The notes under the pieces: generated by a model | Told to the model about the DNA's origin: nothing | The model's database searches: none | The model's input: the letters and a program-made list of their open reading frames with translations, nothing else | Shown here: piece after piece, positions 10,942 to 21,697 of the stretch | How positions within the stretch are numbered: the first letter of the stretch is position 1 | Layout of the letters: every line of letters starts with the position of its first letter | From: Telopea speciosissima | Taxonomy: Eukaryota; Streptophyta; Magnoliopsida; Proteales; Proteaceae | Reading direction: 5' to 3' | Length of the DNA: 64,000 nucleotides | Assembly (NCBI RefSeq): GCF_018873765.1 | Contig: NC_057926.1 | Span: 35,076,946 to 35,140,945, forward strand | Position numbers and translations under genes: made by a program

Positions 10942-12988
10942 AATGAATGATCTTCGTTGTAGTATTGCATCAGTTACTACACTTGGTAGTGGTGTCGCTC
11001 CATCTAATACTAATGATAAGAGGAGTGAGGATGTCCTTTTAAATGAGGAGACGAGTCCAAATAAAGAGAATGAGAAATGGGGGGGAAAGTAATCGTGTGG
11101 ATGTAGCACAAACACAAAGCTCACAACCCAAACGTAGAAAAACTACATCAGTAGCTTGGAATGACTTTGATAGGGTTGTTCATGATAGAAACAAGGTGAA
11201 GGCTACATGTAAGCATTATGGAAGAGTCTTTAATGGTTTGAGTATTTTGGGGACATCTCACTCAAGTAGCCATAAAAAAACTTGTAGTAAAAAGACCCAT
11301 AAAGATGTTGGTCAACAACTTTTTTCACTAACAAATAGTACTACAAGTGAGTCTTTTAAGTTGGGAAATTATAAGTATGATCCTGAGCTCATCCGAAAGC
11401 ATTTTACTAAGATGATTGCTAAGCATGCTTATCTATTCAGCATGGTTGAGCGTGAATATTTTCAGATATTTGTAAAAAGTTTAAATCCCATGTTCAAGTT
11501 TTATTCAAGGAATACAGTGAAAAAAGATGTTATGGGGTCTTTGAAGAAAAGAAGGGAAAATTATATAAGGAGTTTGACAAGTTGTCTTCTATTGTTAGTT
11601 TCACTATAGATTTATGGACAGCAGAACACCAAAATCTTGGTTATTGTGTTTTGACGTGTCACTATATTGATGACAAATGAAACTTACATAAGAAGATCCT
11701 TTCTTATAAGAAGCTTCCAACAACCCCTTATACTAGAGAGGCTATTAGTGAGCACATAAAGGCTCAACTGTTAAGTTGAAATCTTGACAAGAAGGTTTGC
11801 TCCATTGCAGTGGATAATGCATCCACAAATGATATTATGATAAAATATCTGAAGGAGTGGATTAGTCGAAAAGGAGCATTGATAAGGAATGGAGAGTTGT
11901 TTCATGTGCGATGTTGTGCACATATTATAAATCTTATTGTTCAAGATGGATTGGTAGATATTAGAGATGCACTGATAAAGATTCGACACATGGTTAAAAG
12001 AATAAATGCATCACCATCAAGATTTGAGAAATGGAATAATACTTTGTCTCAATGCAGATTATCTGATAAAAAAGTCTCTTTGGATCTTCAAACTCGATGG
12101 AATTCCACTTATGAAATGCTTCATAATGCTTTAGAGATGAAAATAGCATTTGAACGTCTGGCAAAATTGGATAACAATTTCAATACTTTGCCAACAGAAG
12201 AGAAATGTGAGAAGTGCCAAAAAATTGAACAGTGTTTAGAAGTATTTTATGATGCCACCGTGCACATGTTGGGCTGCAAGTATCTTATTGCAAACCTCTA
12301 CTTTAAAGATGTGTGTGATATTCTTTCAAATATACGTGGATAGGAAAAGAGCAAAGATGATTGTATTAGTTCTATGGCCATCACCATGAGATTAAAATAT
12401 GAGAAGTATTGGAAGGGTTTTAATTTGTTTATGGCGCTCGGGGCTATTCTTGATCCTCGCTACAAGATGACACTCATTAGATTTTGCATGCGTAAGATTT
12501 GGGGCAATTATGATGCTGGACATTATATTTCACAGATCAAATTTGATGTGACAGACCTCTATGCTAAGTATGTAAATAAGTATGGTAGTTCTTGTATCCA
12601 ATATGTTGGAGATATCTTTGAAAATGTTGATAATTGTAAAGAATTTTGTGACGGAATTTCTAAGAGAAAAAAAATATATAATGATGATTTCAAGAAATAT
12701 GTAGCTGGAGAGTGCAGTAGTTTAATGCAACCCCCAAAGTCTGAATTGGATCAATACCTAGAAGAAAGTTTATTTCTCGATGTGGACAATGATTCTTACT
12801 TTGATATTTTACATTAGTGGACAACTAATGGCCCCAAGTTTCCAATCCTTTCTAGAATGGCTCGTGATATCTTGGTAGTTCCAGCTTCATCAGTTGTTTC
12901 AGAATCTGTCTTTAGTGTTGGAGGTAGATATATTACTGAATCCCGCTCATCGTTACTTTCGGAAGTTGATGAAGTTTTTATTGCTTAA
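10942..12988 (+). pseudogene. hAT transposase pseudogene, BED finger and hAT C-terminal dimerisation domain (RICESLEEPER-like)
   Basis: The likely start is the ATG at 10942. A frameshift in the G run near 11078 moves reading to the frame holding the BED zinc finger ('VAWNDFDRVVHDRNKVKATC', about 11151-11280). Another near 11545 leads into the catalytic core ('FTIDLWTAEHQNLGY', then 'VDNASTNDIMIKYLKEW' and 'RCCAHIINLIVQDGL'). Next come the central region ('LDLQTRWNSTYEML', 'AILDPRYKM') and the dimerisation domain at 12818-12985 ('PASSVVSESVFSVGGRYI'). In-frame stops near 11678, 11776, 12341 and 12815 break the core. The second zinc-binding Cys of the BED finger is a Tyr. It would have encoded a nuclear transposase acting on the TIRs of this element. 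It is dead as it stands. Confidence 0.9.
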
Positions 12989-13162
12989 GAGACTGGTTGC
13001 CATCATTTAAAGCTGGTAAGTATTTACAAAGTTAATAATTTTATCTATTCTGATATTTATAATGTACATAGTAAAAACTTATTGTTTTCTTACTAATTTG
13101 GGTAATTTCTATTATGTTTAATGAATCAGATTTCACTGTGGATGTATGAGCATGACTACCAG

Positions 13163-13811
13163 TAGGGGTGTCAATTCTAGGCCCGGCCCGCCAAGCCCGA
13201 CCGAGTTTGCCCGGTTAAAGCCTGGCTCGCCCTAGCCCGATTACTAAACGTGTCGTCCCGGTGTGGGGTCCTAGCCCGTCGGGCGTCCGACCAGACCGAT
13301 CTATTCTAGGACCGACCTATAACCCCCTGGTTACAGCCCAACCCAACCCGACCCTTTAACTTATAAACTTCCCCTCCCCTTCCCTCCAAGCTTCCTTTTT
13401 TATTGTTTGTTTCTTTGGTGGTCTTTGACATTTATTAGTTAGATGTGCTTCTATTTTAGTTGGGATAACCTTTATTTGATTTTGAGTTGAGGTGTACCGT
13501 GACTGTCCAATGATGTGATGGTTTGAACTTAAAATTCTAGTTGCATGTCAATTAGTAAGCACACACCGTTTAGAGACCGTTTAGAGTTAAATGGGTCATT
13601 AGCCCGTTTTAGACCCGATTTAGGCCCGTTTAGCCCGAATAAGGCTGTCCCAATTAAAGACCGAACATCGACCGACCGAAATGAAACCGTACCATGCCTG
13701 CCCAAAGCAAGCCCGAATGCCTAAACGGTCAAACACAGTGCAGCCTGTAAAATTGGTGAGGCCCGGCTAGGCCGACCGAGACCGACCGAGCCCAACCAGT
13801 TGACACCCCTA
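13163..13811. mobile_element. non-autonomous hAT-like element, 649 bp, nested in the hAT transposon
   Basis: Perfect 12-bp terminal inverted repeats TAGGGGTGTCAA / TTGACACCCCTA, with a perfect 8-bp duplication ACTACCAG at 13155-13162 and 13812-13819. The interior is rich in 'gcccg' and 'gaccgaccga' phrases and has no open frame. The element at 60092-61169 belongs to the same family. Confidence 0.92.
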
Positions 13812-15279
13812 ACTACCAGGTGTTAGTTGTTGGAGTTATTTCTACTACTGGTAAGTGGTAACCTTTGATCTTATTTATAGAAAATAACTTATTATGGTGA
13901 TGGGTTGCTACTAAGAATCAATGGGATCAATTCTCGAAGTAACTTATAGATATTGCTCCTACCATTTAATAAAAGTTTATTAATAGATTGTGAATCAAAT
14001 AGATAAGATCATTTGCTAAGGCTTGTCATATTTCTATTGCAGGCAGATGGTTTCCAATTTTCACATTGGTAGGAGTTGTTATCAATGGAGCTTCGTTGTT
14101 TGAAGCACAGACTAATGACGCTTGCAGAGTATTTAAATGTGAAATCCTATTTTCAAGGGTACTAGTGTAATCGTTTATCTCTGGTAGTTTAGTTCAGAAT
14201 TGCAAAATAGTATGGTGTTTGTCTCTGAGCAAGGATTTGCTAATTTTTTACTTTGAACTCAAACTCAAGGATTTGTTGAATCTGATGGGTTGCTACTAAG
14301 AATCAATTGGATTATCATTGTCAGTGGCATTTTTAATGCTCTCTGTTCTATTAAGTATATGGCCTTTGTAAAACACATGAAGAGCTTCATTTTGGGGTTT
14401 GATTTGAAAATCATAGGTTCAATCTATGGCGGTCATTTTGAGCTTTATTACCTACATTTGGTGAAGAGTATTACTATTTACCATGGAATTGAATAGTTTT
14501 CAAATGACAATGGTGTAAAAAGCTTCATTTTGGGGTTTGATTTGAAGATCACAGGTTCAATCTATCCATTAATCCACCATCTAATTAATGATAATCCAAT
14601 TTAAAGAACAAAATGACACCTTTCTAAGAATATGCAGCAGTTTATTTTCAATAAAACAGGTAATCGGAGTCGGAAATCCGTAATTGTAATGCCAGATTTG
14701 TTCACTAATCGGAGAGTTTATCGGATCGGAATATCCGGATATCCGATAAACTCCTATATTCGGATATGATAATACTTTGTAAATTTCCGTCGGATATCGG
14801 ATCGGATTCAAACATGGTATTCGTTAAACGGATTTGGATTCAGATAGCAGTAAATCTGAACCGAAACCAAACCGTTTATAGCCCTACCCAAAATATTTCA
14901 CATACACTTAGGTCACATAAATACATATCTCCATAAAAAACCATAGACTTTAAAAATAGAACCATAGTGTATAAAATCACATCATAGTCTATAAAATAGA
15001 ATCATGGGCTATAAACCAACAAAAAAGTCCATATAGGACCATCAATCAAACATATGCCCAAAAATCATCATAAATCATGTAAAATTATAAATACATGAAT
15101 ATCTTACCAATCAAGCAACATCACACAATAGGATCGGTCCCCTTCCATCTAGTCCAATCATTCTATAAATTCAGTCATAAACAATTATTAAATCGACTGT
15201 TCTAGGATCGGGGTATTACATCCTCCCCTACTTATAAAAATTTCGTCCTCGAAATTGACGTACCTTGATCATCAAACAA

Positions 15280-15560
15280 CTAGGGATACTTTGCTCGTAT
15301 GTTGAACTTAAGCTCCCATGACGCTTCTTGGCTTGTATGGTTCCTCCATAGGACTTTCACCAATGGGACAGCTCTTAGGCAACATTTGGTATGTATTCTT
15401 GGAATGCATTCTAGGTCAATTTTGCATTCCCATATGAAAAAAATCGACCTAAAATGCATTCCAATAATGTATACCAAACACAACTTTAATTTGTCAGTCT
15501 ATAGTTGGGCTAGACCATGTTCAAATAGCTAGATTAGTTCTGTTGTCCATTGACAAACAT
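15280..15560 (-). pseudogene. C-terminal pol/chromodomain remnant of the Tekay-type chromovirus
   Basis: Minus-strand reading at about 15380-15285 gives 'AVPLVKVLWRNHTSQEASWE' followed by 'NIRAKYP', the signature end of the C-terminal chromodomain of Tekay/Del-type Gypsy integrases. This domain guides integration to heterochromatin. It lies a few tens of bases inside the polypurine tract of the LTR, as expected. Upstream of it the frame is broken by a small palindromic MITE (about 15386-15484), after which a short remnant ('TID', stop, 'QIK') continues. The rest of integrase, RT, protease and gag are absent. Confidence 0.75.
15386..15484. mobile_element. small palindromic MITE ('TTTGGTAT...GGAATGCATTC' family)
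   Basis: 'tttggtatgtattcttggaa' and its inverted partner 'attccaataatgtataccaa' form a stem of about 35 bp around a short loop. It interrupts the chromodomain of the Tekay-type remnant. A related 84-bp copy is at 27955-28038. I cannot assign the superfamily because no clear target duplication is visible. Confidence 0.65.
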
Positions 15561-15745
15561 GGTTTCAAAAATCGGAATTGGATCAGTTGAATTGGTTAAT
15601 TCGGATGAAATCAGCCAGACCGATCCAACCGATTTCCATCAATTCGATCTATTCCATTTTTGTCTGATTCCAGCCTATCCAAATGATCAAGGTCTTGACA
15701 TGAAATGATTCGATTCCAGATTCTACTTTTCAAAAACCTTGATTG
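15556..15745. mobile_element. degenerate MITE-like repeat
   Basis: The left end 'ggtttcaaaaatcgg' and the inverted right end 'caaggtttttgaaaag' flank a body rich in 'gatccaaccgattt' phrases, similar in style to the cggtatcgat repeats at 4430-4580, 5190-5270 and 37280-37430. No target duplication was confirmed. Confidence 0.4.
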
Positions 15746-15895
15746 ACAAGCTTATAACATTCAATTCTTGGAATCCGATATATCACATAAAGGCATAAAT
15801 GTGTCATTCAATGTCATTTCTAATAAACTTATAGTGTGAGTTAAAACTTCACCATTTTTTTGAGTTTCAGACAAAATCAAAGAGGTGGTTGAAAC

Positions 15896-16872
15896 CCCGA
15901 GAATTCTCATTATTGTTCTTTCTTTTTTGGAAATGCCTTGAAGAAGCAACAATATAGGAATTCGAAGGTCTCATTCCCACCTTCTTCTTCCTTCTCCTCC
16001 ACTTACTCCTCTCTCTTCCTTTCTTTCTCGAAGCTAATGAACAATTCCTATCGTGTTATACCCCTCACCGAGTACCACCGTGTGTCCTTCTCATATACGG
16101 TGGCATGCGTTTCCTTTAACCATCCACCGACCTCCTGTTCAAGTGGTACATACTAGCTTCACCCAGGAGCTCTGTGGAGTCTCTAGATGGTTGAAGTTCA
16201 TCCATGAAGAGTATGGGGACCGGCTCAACATTTTAGATATTGGATTAGACATCCATTGGTCCCTAGATAAAGGATTTGGAGTAATTAGTCCAGTTGCAGT
16301 CCTTGTTCTTTGCAGAGAGTCTTACTGTTTAATATATAGAGTGAAAGGATACACTATAGAAGAAGATTTGGGTATGGAGGATTCTCTCTTCAGGTTTTTA
16401 AGAAACCATAATTTCACCTTCGTCGAAACGGGAATAAGGGGGAGATATAGGGAAACTTTTCATGGATTTATGTATAACGATTCATACTACACTGGATATT
16501 GGGCTTCTGGCAACCAGGAAGGCATTGAGGAGTTATCTTACGAAGGACCAATTTAAAATTAGGCAGGATTATCTCAGGCATTGCAGTATGGAAGAGCTTG
16601 CTATGGAGGTTCTACAAATGTTTGTCGATGGAATACCACAAAACATCGTGCGGAGCAATTGGGATGGTGAAGTTCTAACAGCTGAGCAGATACACTATGT
16701 AGCTGTTGAAGCTTATCTAGTTGCCGCCATTGCAATTAAACTCTTTGAAGTTGATTCTCTTGAAATGTAGTTGTTGATTGCCTTATATTCTCCCTGCTAG
16801 TTTTGATTCTCACTGAAATGTAGTTTTGATTATGCAAAGAAAGACTAAAATAGACTTTGAATCTGAAAAAAA
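15896..16872 (+). mobile_element. retrocopy insertion with poly(A) and 17-bp TSD
   Basis: The 17-bp direct repeat AAAGAGGTGGTTGAAAC is perfect at 15879-15895 and 16873-16889. The insert between them ends with about ten A residues directly before the second repeat and contains no introns. Long target duplication plus poly(A) is the signature of L1-type LINE-mediated retroposition of a cellular mRNA. It contains the exonuclease-like pseudogene at 16037-16770. Confidence 0.85.
16037..16770 (+). pseudogene. processed pseudogene of a Werner-syndrome-like 3'-5' exonuclease (DEDDy family)
   Basis: The start ATG is at 16037. The reading frame shifts near 16130 and again near 16480, giving one continuous exonuclease-like protein over three segments. 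The fold signature is recognisable: 'NILDIGLDIHWSLD' (exo I), 'VAVLVLCRESYCLIYRV', 'FLRNHNFTFVETGIRGRYRE' (exo II), 'MEELAMEVL', 'IVRSNWDGEVLTAEQIHYV' and 'AVEAYLVAAIAIKLFE' (exo III). Plants have a multi-copy family of such small WRN-exonuclease-like proteins. The expected D-x-E of exo I reads D-I-H, the exo II acidic position reads R, and the exo III Y-x3-D reads Y-V-A-V-E, so the catalytic set is lost. Stop TAG is at 16768-16770. It is a retrocopy, not a functional gene. Confidence 0.8.
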
Positions 16873-16929
16873 AAAGAGGTGGTTGAAACTGTGTTATCTT
16901 ATATAAGATAAGGGGAAAAGAACTTTGTC

Positions 16930-17738
16930 AGAAGTGAGGAGTAAAATTCTATTTTGGCAAAGCTGCGCAAATAGGAAGAGTTTATGTGGTGGCCTCCCTA
17001 GGCTGCTCCCATCGTTTATTGTATGGGAACTATGGAAAGAAAGAAATTATTAATAGAAGGCATGGAGAGAAGGCCCGGTCGGCAAGACACATTGTGGAAG
17101 TTGTTCAGAATTGGATCCATGAGGTTCCTATGTTTATCAAATTTGTAAGGGCACCTTCTATGTAGGAACCTCTCGTCCTTCAATTCTTTGGTCTATCACA
17201 TCATCCTCCAATTTAGAAACCTCCTACACCTGTGTATTGGTGCCCTCCCATCAACTTGGTAAAGCTTAATGTAGATGGCGCATGTAGGGGGAATCCGGGT
17301 GTAGGTGGAGGGGGAGGCATCATTTGGGACAAAGACGGTGGTGTCGTTGCGGCTTTTGCAAAGTATTACGAGGAATGCACGAACACTTTGGCGGAGATTA
17401 GAGCATTGCAAGATGGTCTAATTTTATGCCATGATCTGGGGTTAATGAGTGCCTATGTGAATTCAAATTCGGTAACAACTATTCTGTGCATTTCCAATAG
17501 TAGGTGCAGATCCTGGAGGGGTTTGTATTGGTTTCAGGAAACTTTGAAACTGGTTGAGTTGAGTTGGCCCATGCTTTCCTTCACTTATAGAGCAGGTAGT
17601 AGGGCGGTTGACTGGCTTGCAAATTATGCGTGCAACACTCTTATGAACACTAAATTTGTGGTCGAATCCACTATTCCTTTAGAACTACAACGGATCACGC
17701 ATGAGGATGCAATGGGTATTCCAGTGTTAAGAAAATGA
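16930..17738 (+). pseudogene. LINE (L1-type) 3' end with RNase H domain
   Basis: Segments around 16938-17050 read 'RSKILFWQSCANRK' and 'LPSFIVWELWKERN', the linker typical of plant L1-like LINE ORF2 C-termini. After a frameshift it continues 'NRRHGEKARSARHIVEVVQN'. From 17232 an open frame encodes an RNase H domain: 'VKLNVDGACRGNPG' (first Asp), 'ECTNTLAEIRAL' (Glu), 'AYVNSNSVTT' (the expected Asp is Asn) and 'SRAVDWLANYA' (last Asp). A C run and an AT-rich tail follow near 17830-17880. The RT and endonuclease are absent. This is a 5'-truncated, decayed copy, and the exonuclease retrocopy sits at its 5' edge. Confidence 0.8.
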
Positions 17739-17938
17739 TTGAAATTCATGTACGGGTTGGGGTTAGAGGGTCTCCAGAGTGGAGTGATGTTTTATTGTAT
17801 AGCTCGGGCTTGGGGTTAAACGGGTGTGTCCCCCCCCCCCATTGTAATTTTTATTCCTTAGAATTAATTATTAAAATTTTAGGGGCTGGCCCGGGTCCCA
17901 GAGAATAGTCGGGCTAAAAAAAATTAAAAAAGAAAAGA

Positions 17939-18008
17939 AGTCCCCTTTGTTTTGAGGAGGAGAGAGATAGACACTACCCAACACTCCCGGATAGAAACTA
18001 CTTCCCAC
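17939..18008. mobile_element. half of a Mutator-like MITE (same family as 3540-3708)
   Basis: 'gaggaggagagagatagac', 'cactcccggatagaaact' and 'acttccc' match the right arm of the 169-bp element at 3540-3708. The left arm is missing. Confidence 0.6.
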
Positions 18009-18009
18009 A

Positions 18010-18631
18010 AGAAAACTGATGTAGACACTAACACTTCGATCAGAATTAGCAGAATGCATGCAATCATCATTAACAAATTAACTCATGTTGCTTTGTAATT
18101 TGTCGAAACTTATCCCTCTTACTAAAACTATGGTAAGATGTTTCATGGTCTATTTAAAATATGGGCAAGAGATCGATGCCTGATTACGTGACCTTTGTAT
18201 CAATGAGGGGAGGGGAACGAAAGCACGCCTAAGAGCATTAATATAGATAAAAATTTTCATTTAATAGGGGTTGGGCAGTAATTTGGCATGCTCCTGTGTT
18301 TGAGCACAGGGGTCACATGACCAGGCAACATTCTTTCTCCCATTTTAAAAAAAGCACTTAATTTTGTAAAGACTAATTGTGCCATATAATCACTGATTTA
18401 AAACAATGATCAAGGCTATAGAATTCCAAATGGATACAATAACTTGCATTGACACCCCGTATGATCTTTGTACAGTTGATATTTACAAATGTGTGATACT
18501 ATATATTTTAAGGTTTAACTTGTACAGGCAAAATGTTTCGTGCACAGTCGTGCATGGTACATAACCCTGTCAATAATCGTTAGATAGGGATGGGGGATCG
18601 TGTACTATACACGATCATGCCCATCCAATAG
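18010..18631. other. non-coding stretch, no gene seen
   Basis: AT-rich DNA. About 18280-18345 contains 'ggggtcacatgaccaggcaacattctttctccc', a fragment of the GGGAGAAAGAATG...TGGTCACG MITE family also seen at 36251-36579. Nothing else is recognisable. Confidence 0.5.
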
Positions 18632-18655
18632 TGTTAACTTTGGAATTCAAAGTTA

Positions 18656-18832
18656 ATTGAATTGATCTGATTTGCATATTACAATTGGGTAATATATGTA
18701 CAGTATATCTTTCCTAAACAATCTCCTACTAATATAGAAGGTACAACTAAGGGTGGTGTACAGGATAAGAATGAGAATGTGGAGATACAATTGTAAGATT
18801 AAGAATGAAGACGTGGAGATACAATCGTAAGA
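18656..18832 (-). repeat. 3' LTR of the first Copia element
   Basis: Shares 'gtaatatatgtacagtatat' and 'cctaaacaatctcctact' with the right-hand LTR at 25207-25309. It is longer than its partner by about 75 bp because of an internal near-duplication of the 'gtggagatacaat.gtaaga' segment. It abuts the polypurine tract. Confidence 0.65.
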
Positions 18833-18840
18833 CTCCCCCT

Positions 18841-21512
18841 CAAGTTGGAGCATGAAGATTGAGAATGCCCAACTTGGATAGCAAGAAGGTAAACTGCTCA
18901 TGTCATAGTACCTTGGTAAATATATCAGCCAGTTGATAACCGGAGGCAATCTTAGTGGGAACGATGAGACCTTGCTGTTGTCGTTCACGAACGAGATGGC
19001 AATCAATTTCGATGTGCTTGGTGCGTTCATGAAAGAAGGGATTGACAGTGATGTGGAGAGCTGCCTGATGATCACAATACCATGGAATGGAAGGGCGATG
19101 TGGCAGCCCAATGTCCCACAATAGATATGTGAGCCATATTAATTCGCAGGTGGCAACAGCCATTGCTCGATACTCAGCTTTGACAGAGGATCGAGAAATT
19201 ATGTGTTGATTCTTAGTCTTCTAAGAAATAAGGCTGGAACCCAACAATACACAGTAGCTAGTGGTCGAACAATGAGTCATGGAACAGCTGACCCAATCTG
19301 AATCACAATAGATGCGAAGATCAAGTGTACTATCAGAGCGGTAATGGAGCCCTTATCCTGGAGTCTTTTTGAGATATCGTAACAAACGGTGAGCAGCATC
19401 AAGGTGAGGCTGCCGGGGTTGATGTATGAATTGACTCAAAATATTAGCAGTATGAACGATATCAGGATGAGTAACTGTTACATATATCAGTCGGCCAACC
19501 AAACGATAATAAGAAGACGGATCCGCAAGGAGATCACCTGTATCATTGGACAACTTCAAATTTTGCTCCATGAGTATGTCAACGGGTCGGACACCAGTGT
19601 AGCCACAATCGTCCAAAATGTCAAGGACATATTTGTGTTGACAAAGATATAAACCAGTGCTTGAACGAGCCACCTCTATACCCAAAAGATATTTAAGTTG
19701 TCCAAGATCTTTACTGTGAAATTGCTGGTGAAGCATATGTTGAACATCTTGAATTAAAGAAGCATCTAACCCAATAATAACCAAATCATTAACATATAAG
19801 AGAATAAATACGGTGGTGGTGCACTTGCGGAGAATAAAAAGAGAATGGTTGGCAGTGGAGTGTTGAAAACCATATTGACAAAAGGCTGTAGAAAATTTCG
19901 AATACCATTATCGGGATGCCTGTTTGAGACCATATAGAGATTTCTGAACGCGACAGACAAGTTGCTCCCCCTTCCGCCGATAACCAGGAGGAGCGAGTAT
20001 ATAAACTTCCTCATTGAGATCGCCATGTAAGAAGGTGTTATTCACATCCATTTGATGTAGAGGCCAGTCCTGAGTGGCCGCAATAGCGAGGAGGACTTGC
20101 ATAGTGGCAAGCTTAGCTACGGGAGCATAAGTATCATGAAAATTGGCACCCTAAACCTGGGTGTAACCTTTGGCAACAAGGTGGGGCCTTGTAACGCTCA
20201 ATATTGCCATCAGAGCATCGTTTGATCTTCTATACCCATTTGCATCCAATGGGTTTCTTCCCTGGAGGAAGGGGTATAACGGACCATGTTTGATTTTGCG
20301 TCAAAGCGTGAATTTCAGCATGCATTGCATCCCTCCACTCCTTATGTTTCATAGCTTCTATAAATGTAGATGGCTTATGCTCAAGGGTAACAAATGTTAG
20401 AAAGGAATTTATGAAAAGTGGTAAAACGATCATAACTGAGAAAATTTTGTAATGGGTAAGAAGGAGATGATCCTGCCTACAAGGAAGAAGAATGCAGCGG
20501 GCTGCTCATACATTGGTAATCTTGTAGGTAGCGGGGTTGCTGACGGTTCCTTTGTGGGCGTGTAGGGACTGGCATGGGTGATGGGGAAGGTATGGGAGGT
20601 GGGGAAGGTATGGGGGAAGTAGTAGGGGCAGCGTCAGAGGGTGGGGTAGGGAAAAGGGTGGGGTCATGGATAAGGAAATAGGGTCAAGAAAGGGGGCATC
20701 CGTGTGGGAGGGTGGTAAAGGAAGGATAGGTGAGCCAAGGGGCGCAGGGGTGGGCAAAATTGCATAAGGAAAAATATGCTCATGGAATACAATGTCCCTG
20801 GTTACATAAATCTTTTTGGATTGGAGGTCAAGTACGCGGTATCTTTTTTGGCCATGAGGATAACCAATAAATACCCCGAGTGAGGCACGTTGATCAAACT
20901 TGTGAAGGGCATGATGATTGCGCCTAAAACAAAGACACCCAAATACTCGTAAATGGGAGAGAGATGGGGCTTGGTAATGGAGGACCTCATAAGGGGAACG
21001 ACCCTTTCACAAAGAAGTAGGGAGCCAATTTATTAAATAAGCGGCAGGTAAAACACATTCTCCCCAAAATTCAATTGGAATACTGGATTGAAAACGAAGG
21101 GCTCAGGTAACATTGAGAAGGTGACGGTGCTTGCGTTCCGCAACTCCATTCTGTTGGGGGGTTACAACATAGCTTAATTGTTGTAAGATCCCCACTCGCG
21201 GAGATAAGTAGAAGTAGAATGGTTAAAAAATTCAGTGCCATTATCATACCAAATACATTTAATGGTGAGCTTAAATTGAGTATAAATCATGGCAAAAAAT
21301 TTGAGGAATTAAATAATTAACCTCAGATTTAGAAGACATAAGAAATAACCAAGTGCTACGTGAGTAATCATCCACAATAGTCAAAAAATAACGTGCACCG
21401 AATAAAAAACTAGTCCGGTATGGTCCCCAAATATCAAAATGTACCAAGTCAAAACAAGAAGTGGAGAATAAACTAGAGGGAAATGAGAGACGAGTTTGTT
21501 TTGCTAAAGGAC
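18841..21512 (-). pseudogene. Copia pol remnant: integrase C-part, reverse transcriptase, RNase H
   Basis: Minus-strand pieces in order from right to left: integrase core and tail (about 21512-20800); the linker 'MHAEIHALTQNQTWSVIPLP' (20433-20230); RT 'HQMDVNNTFLHGDLNEEVYI' and 'KSLYGLKQASR' (20102-19908); RT end '[20 protein letters not shown]' and 'VGRLIYVTVTHPDIVH' (19784-19353); RNase H 'AVATCELIWLTYLL', 'YCDHQAALHITVNP' and 'HIEIDCHLVRERQQQG' (19163-18903). Frameshifts and stops separate the blocks, and the YVDD box region near 19790 is damaged. It cannot make an active polyprotein. Confidence 0.85.
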
Positions 21513-21697
21513 TGTAGAAAACCTAGGACCTGTAACCAGTAACTTGAGAGAGAAGAGAAGATGGAAGAAGAATTGATTGTAATGCTTGAGTTATTTAATT
21601 GATAAGTAAGCCCCGGGAAAATTACAAAGGGACTGAAATAGGCGATGTGGAACTAAAACCCACATAGACAACTTAAATTGGATTATATATTCCAACA
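21513..21697 (-). repeat. 3' LTR of the non-autonomous element
   Basis: 185 bp. It matches the 5' LTR but lacks the 'ctctatttataatagagg' segment and the 'ccccacggtattatgg' region, so it carries internal deletions. Confidence 0.85.

Larger units (their letters stand above)
8399..14886 (+). mobile_element. complete hAT transposon, 6488 bp, with 8-bp TSD
   Basis: The left end TAGGGCTGTAAATGG (8399) pairs with the inverted right end TAGGGCTATAAACGG (14886). A perfect 8-bp repeat CCCAAAAT lies at 8391-8398 and 14887-14894. Both subterminal regions (about 8420-8580 and 14655-14860) are packed with TCGGAT/ATCCGA hexamers, comparable to transposase-binding subterminal motifs of Ac-like elements. The interior carries one RICESLEEPER/Ac-like transposase pseudogene (10942-12988) behind a long leader with probable introns (8700-10940). 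A second element is nested at 13163-13811. It sits inside the Tekay-type LTR, so it is younger than that LTR. Confidence 0.9.
5763..15220 (-). repeat. 3' LTR of a Tekay/Del-type chromovirus, interrupted by a hAT element
   Basis: Read on the minus strand, the LTR begins TGTAATACCCCGATCC at 15220 and ends GGGGGCGTGACA at 5763. A polypurine tract (AGGGGAGGA, minus strand) sits immediately outside at 15221-15229, next to the pol tail. Removing the 6488-bp hAT insertion and one 8-bp duplication leaves about 2.96 kb, within the usual range of the very long Tekay/Del LTRs. There are no genes of its own, and the AT-rich interior 5830-8390 holds only small chance frames. The partner LTR is not in the window, so this is a 3' remnant. 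Confidence 0.7.

Noticed and set aside
16037..16770. Calling the exonuclease-like sequence a functional gene
   Set aside because: Two frameshifts, loss of three catalytic positions and clear retrocopy structure argue against function.
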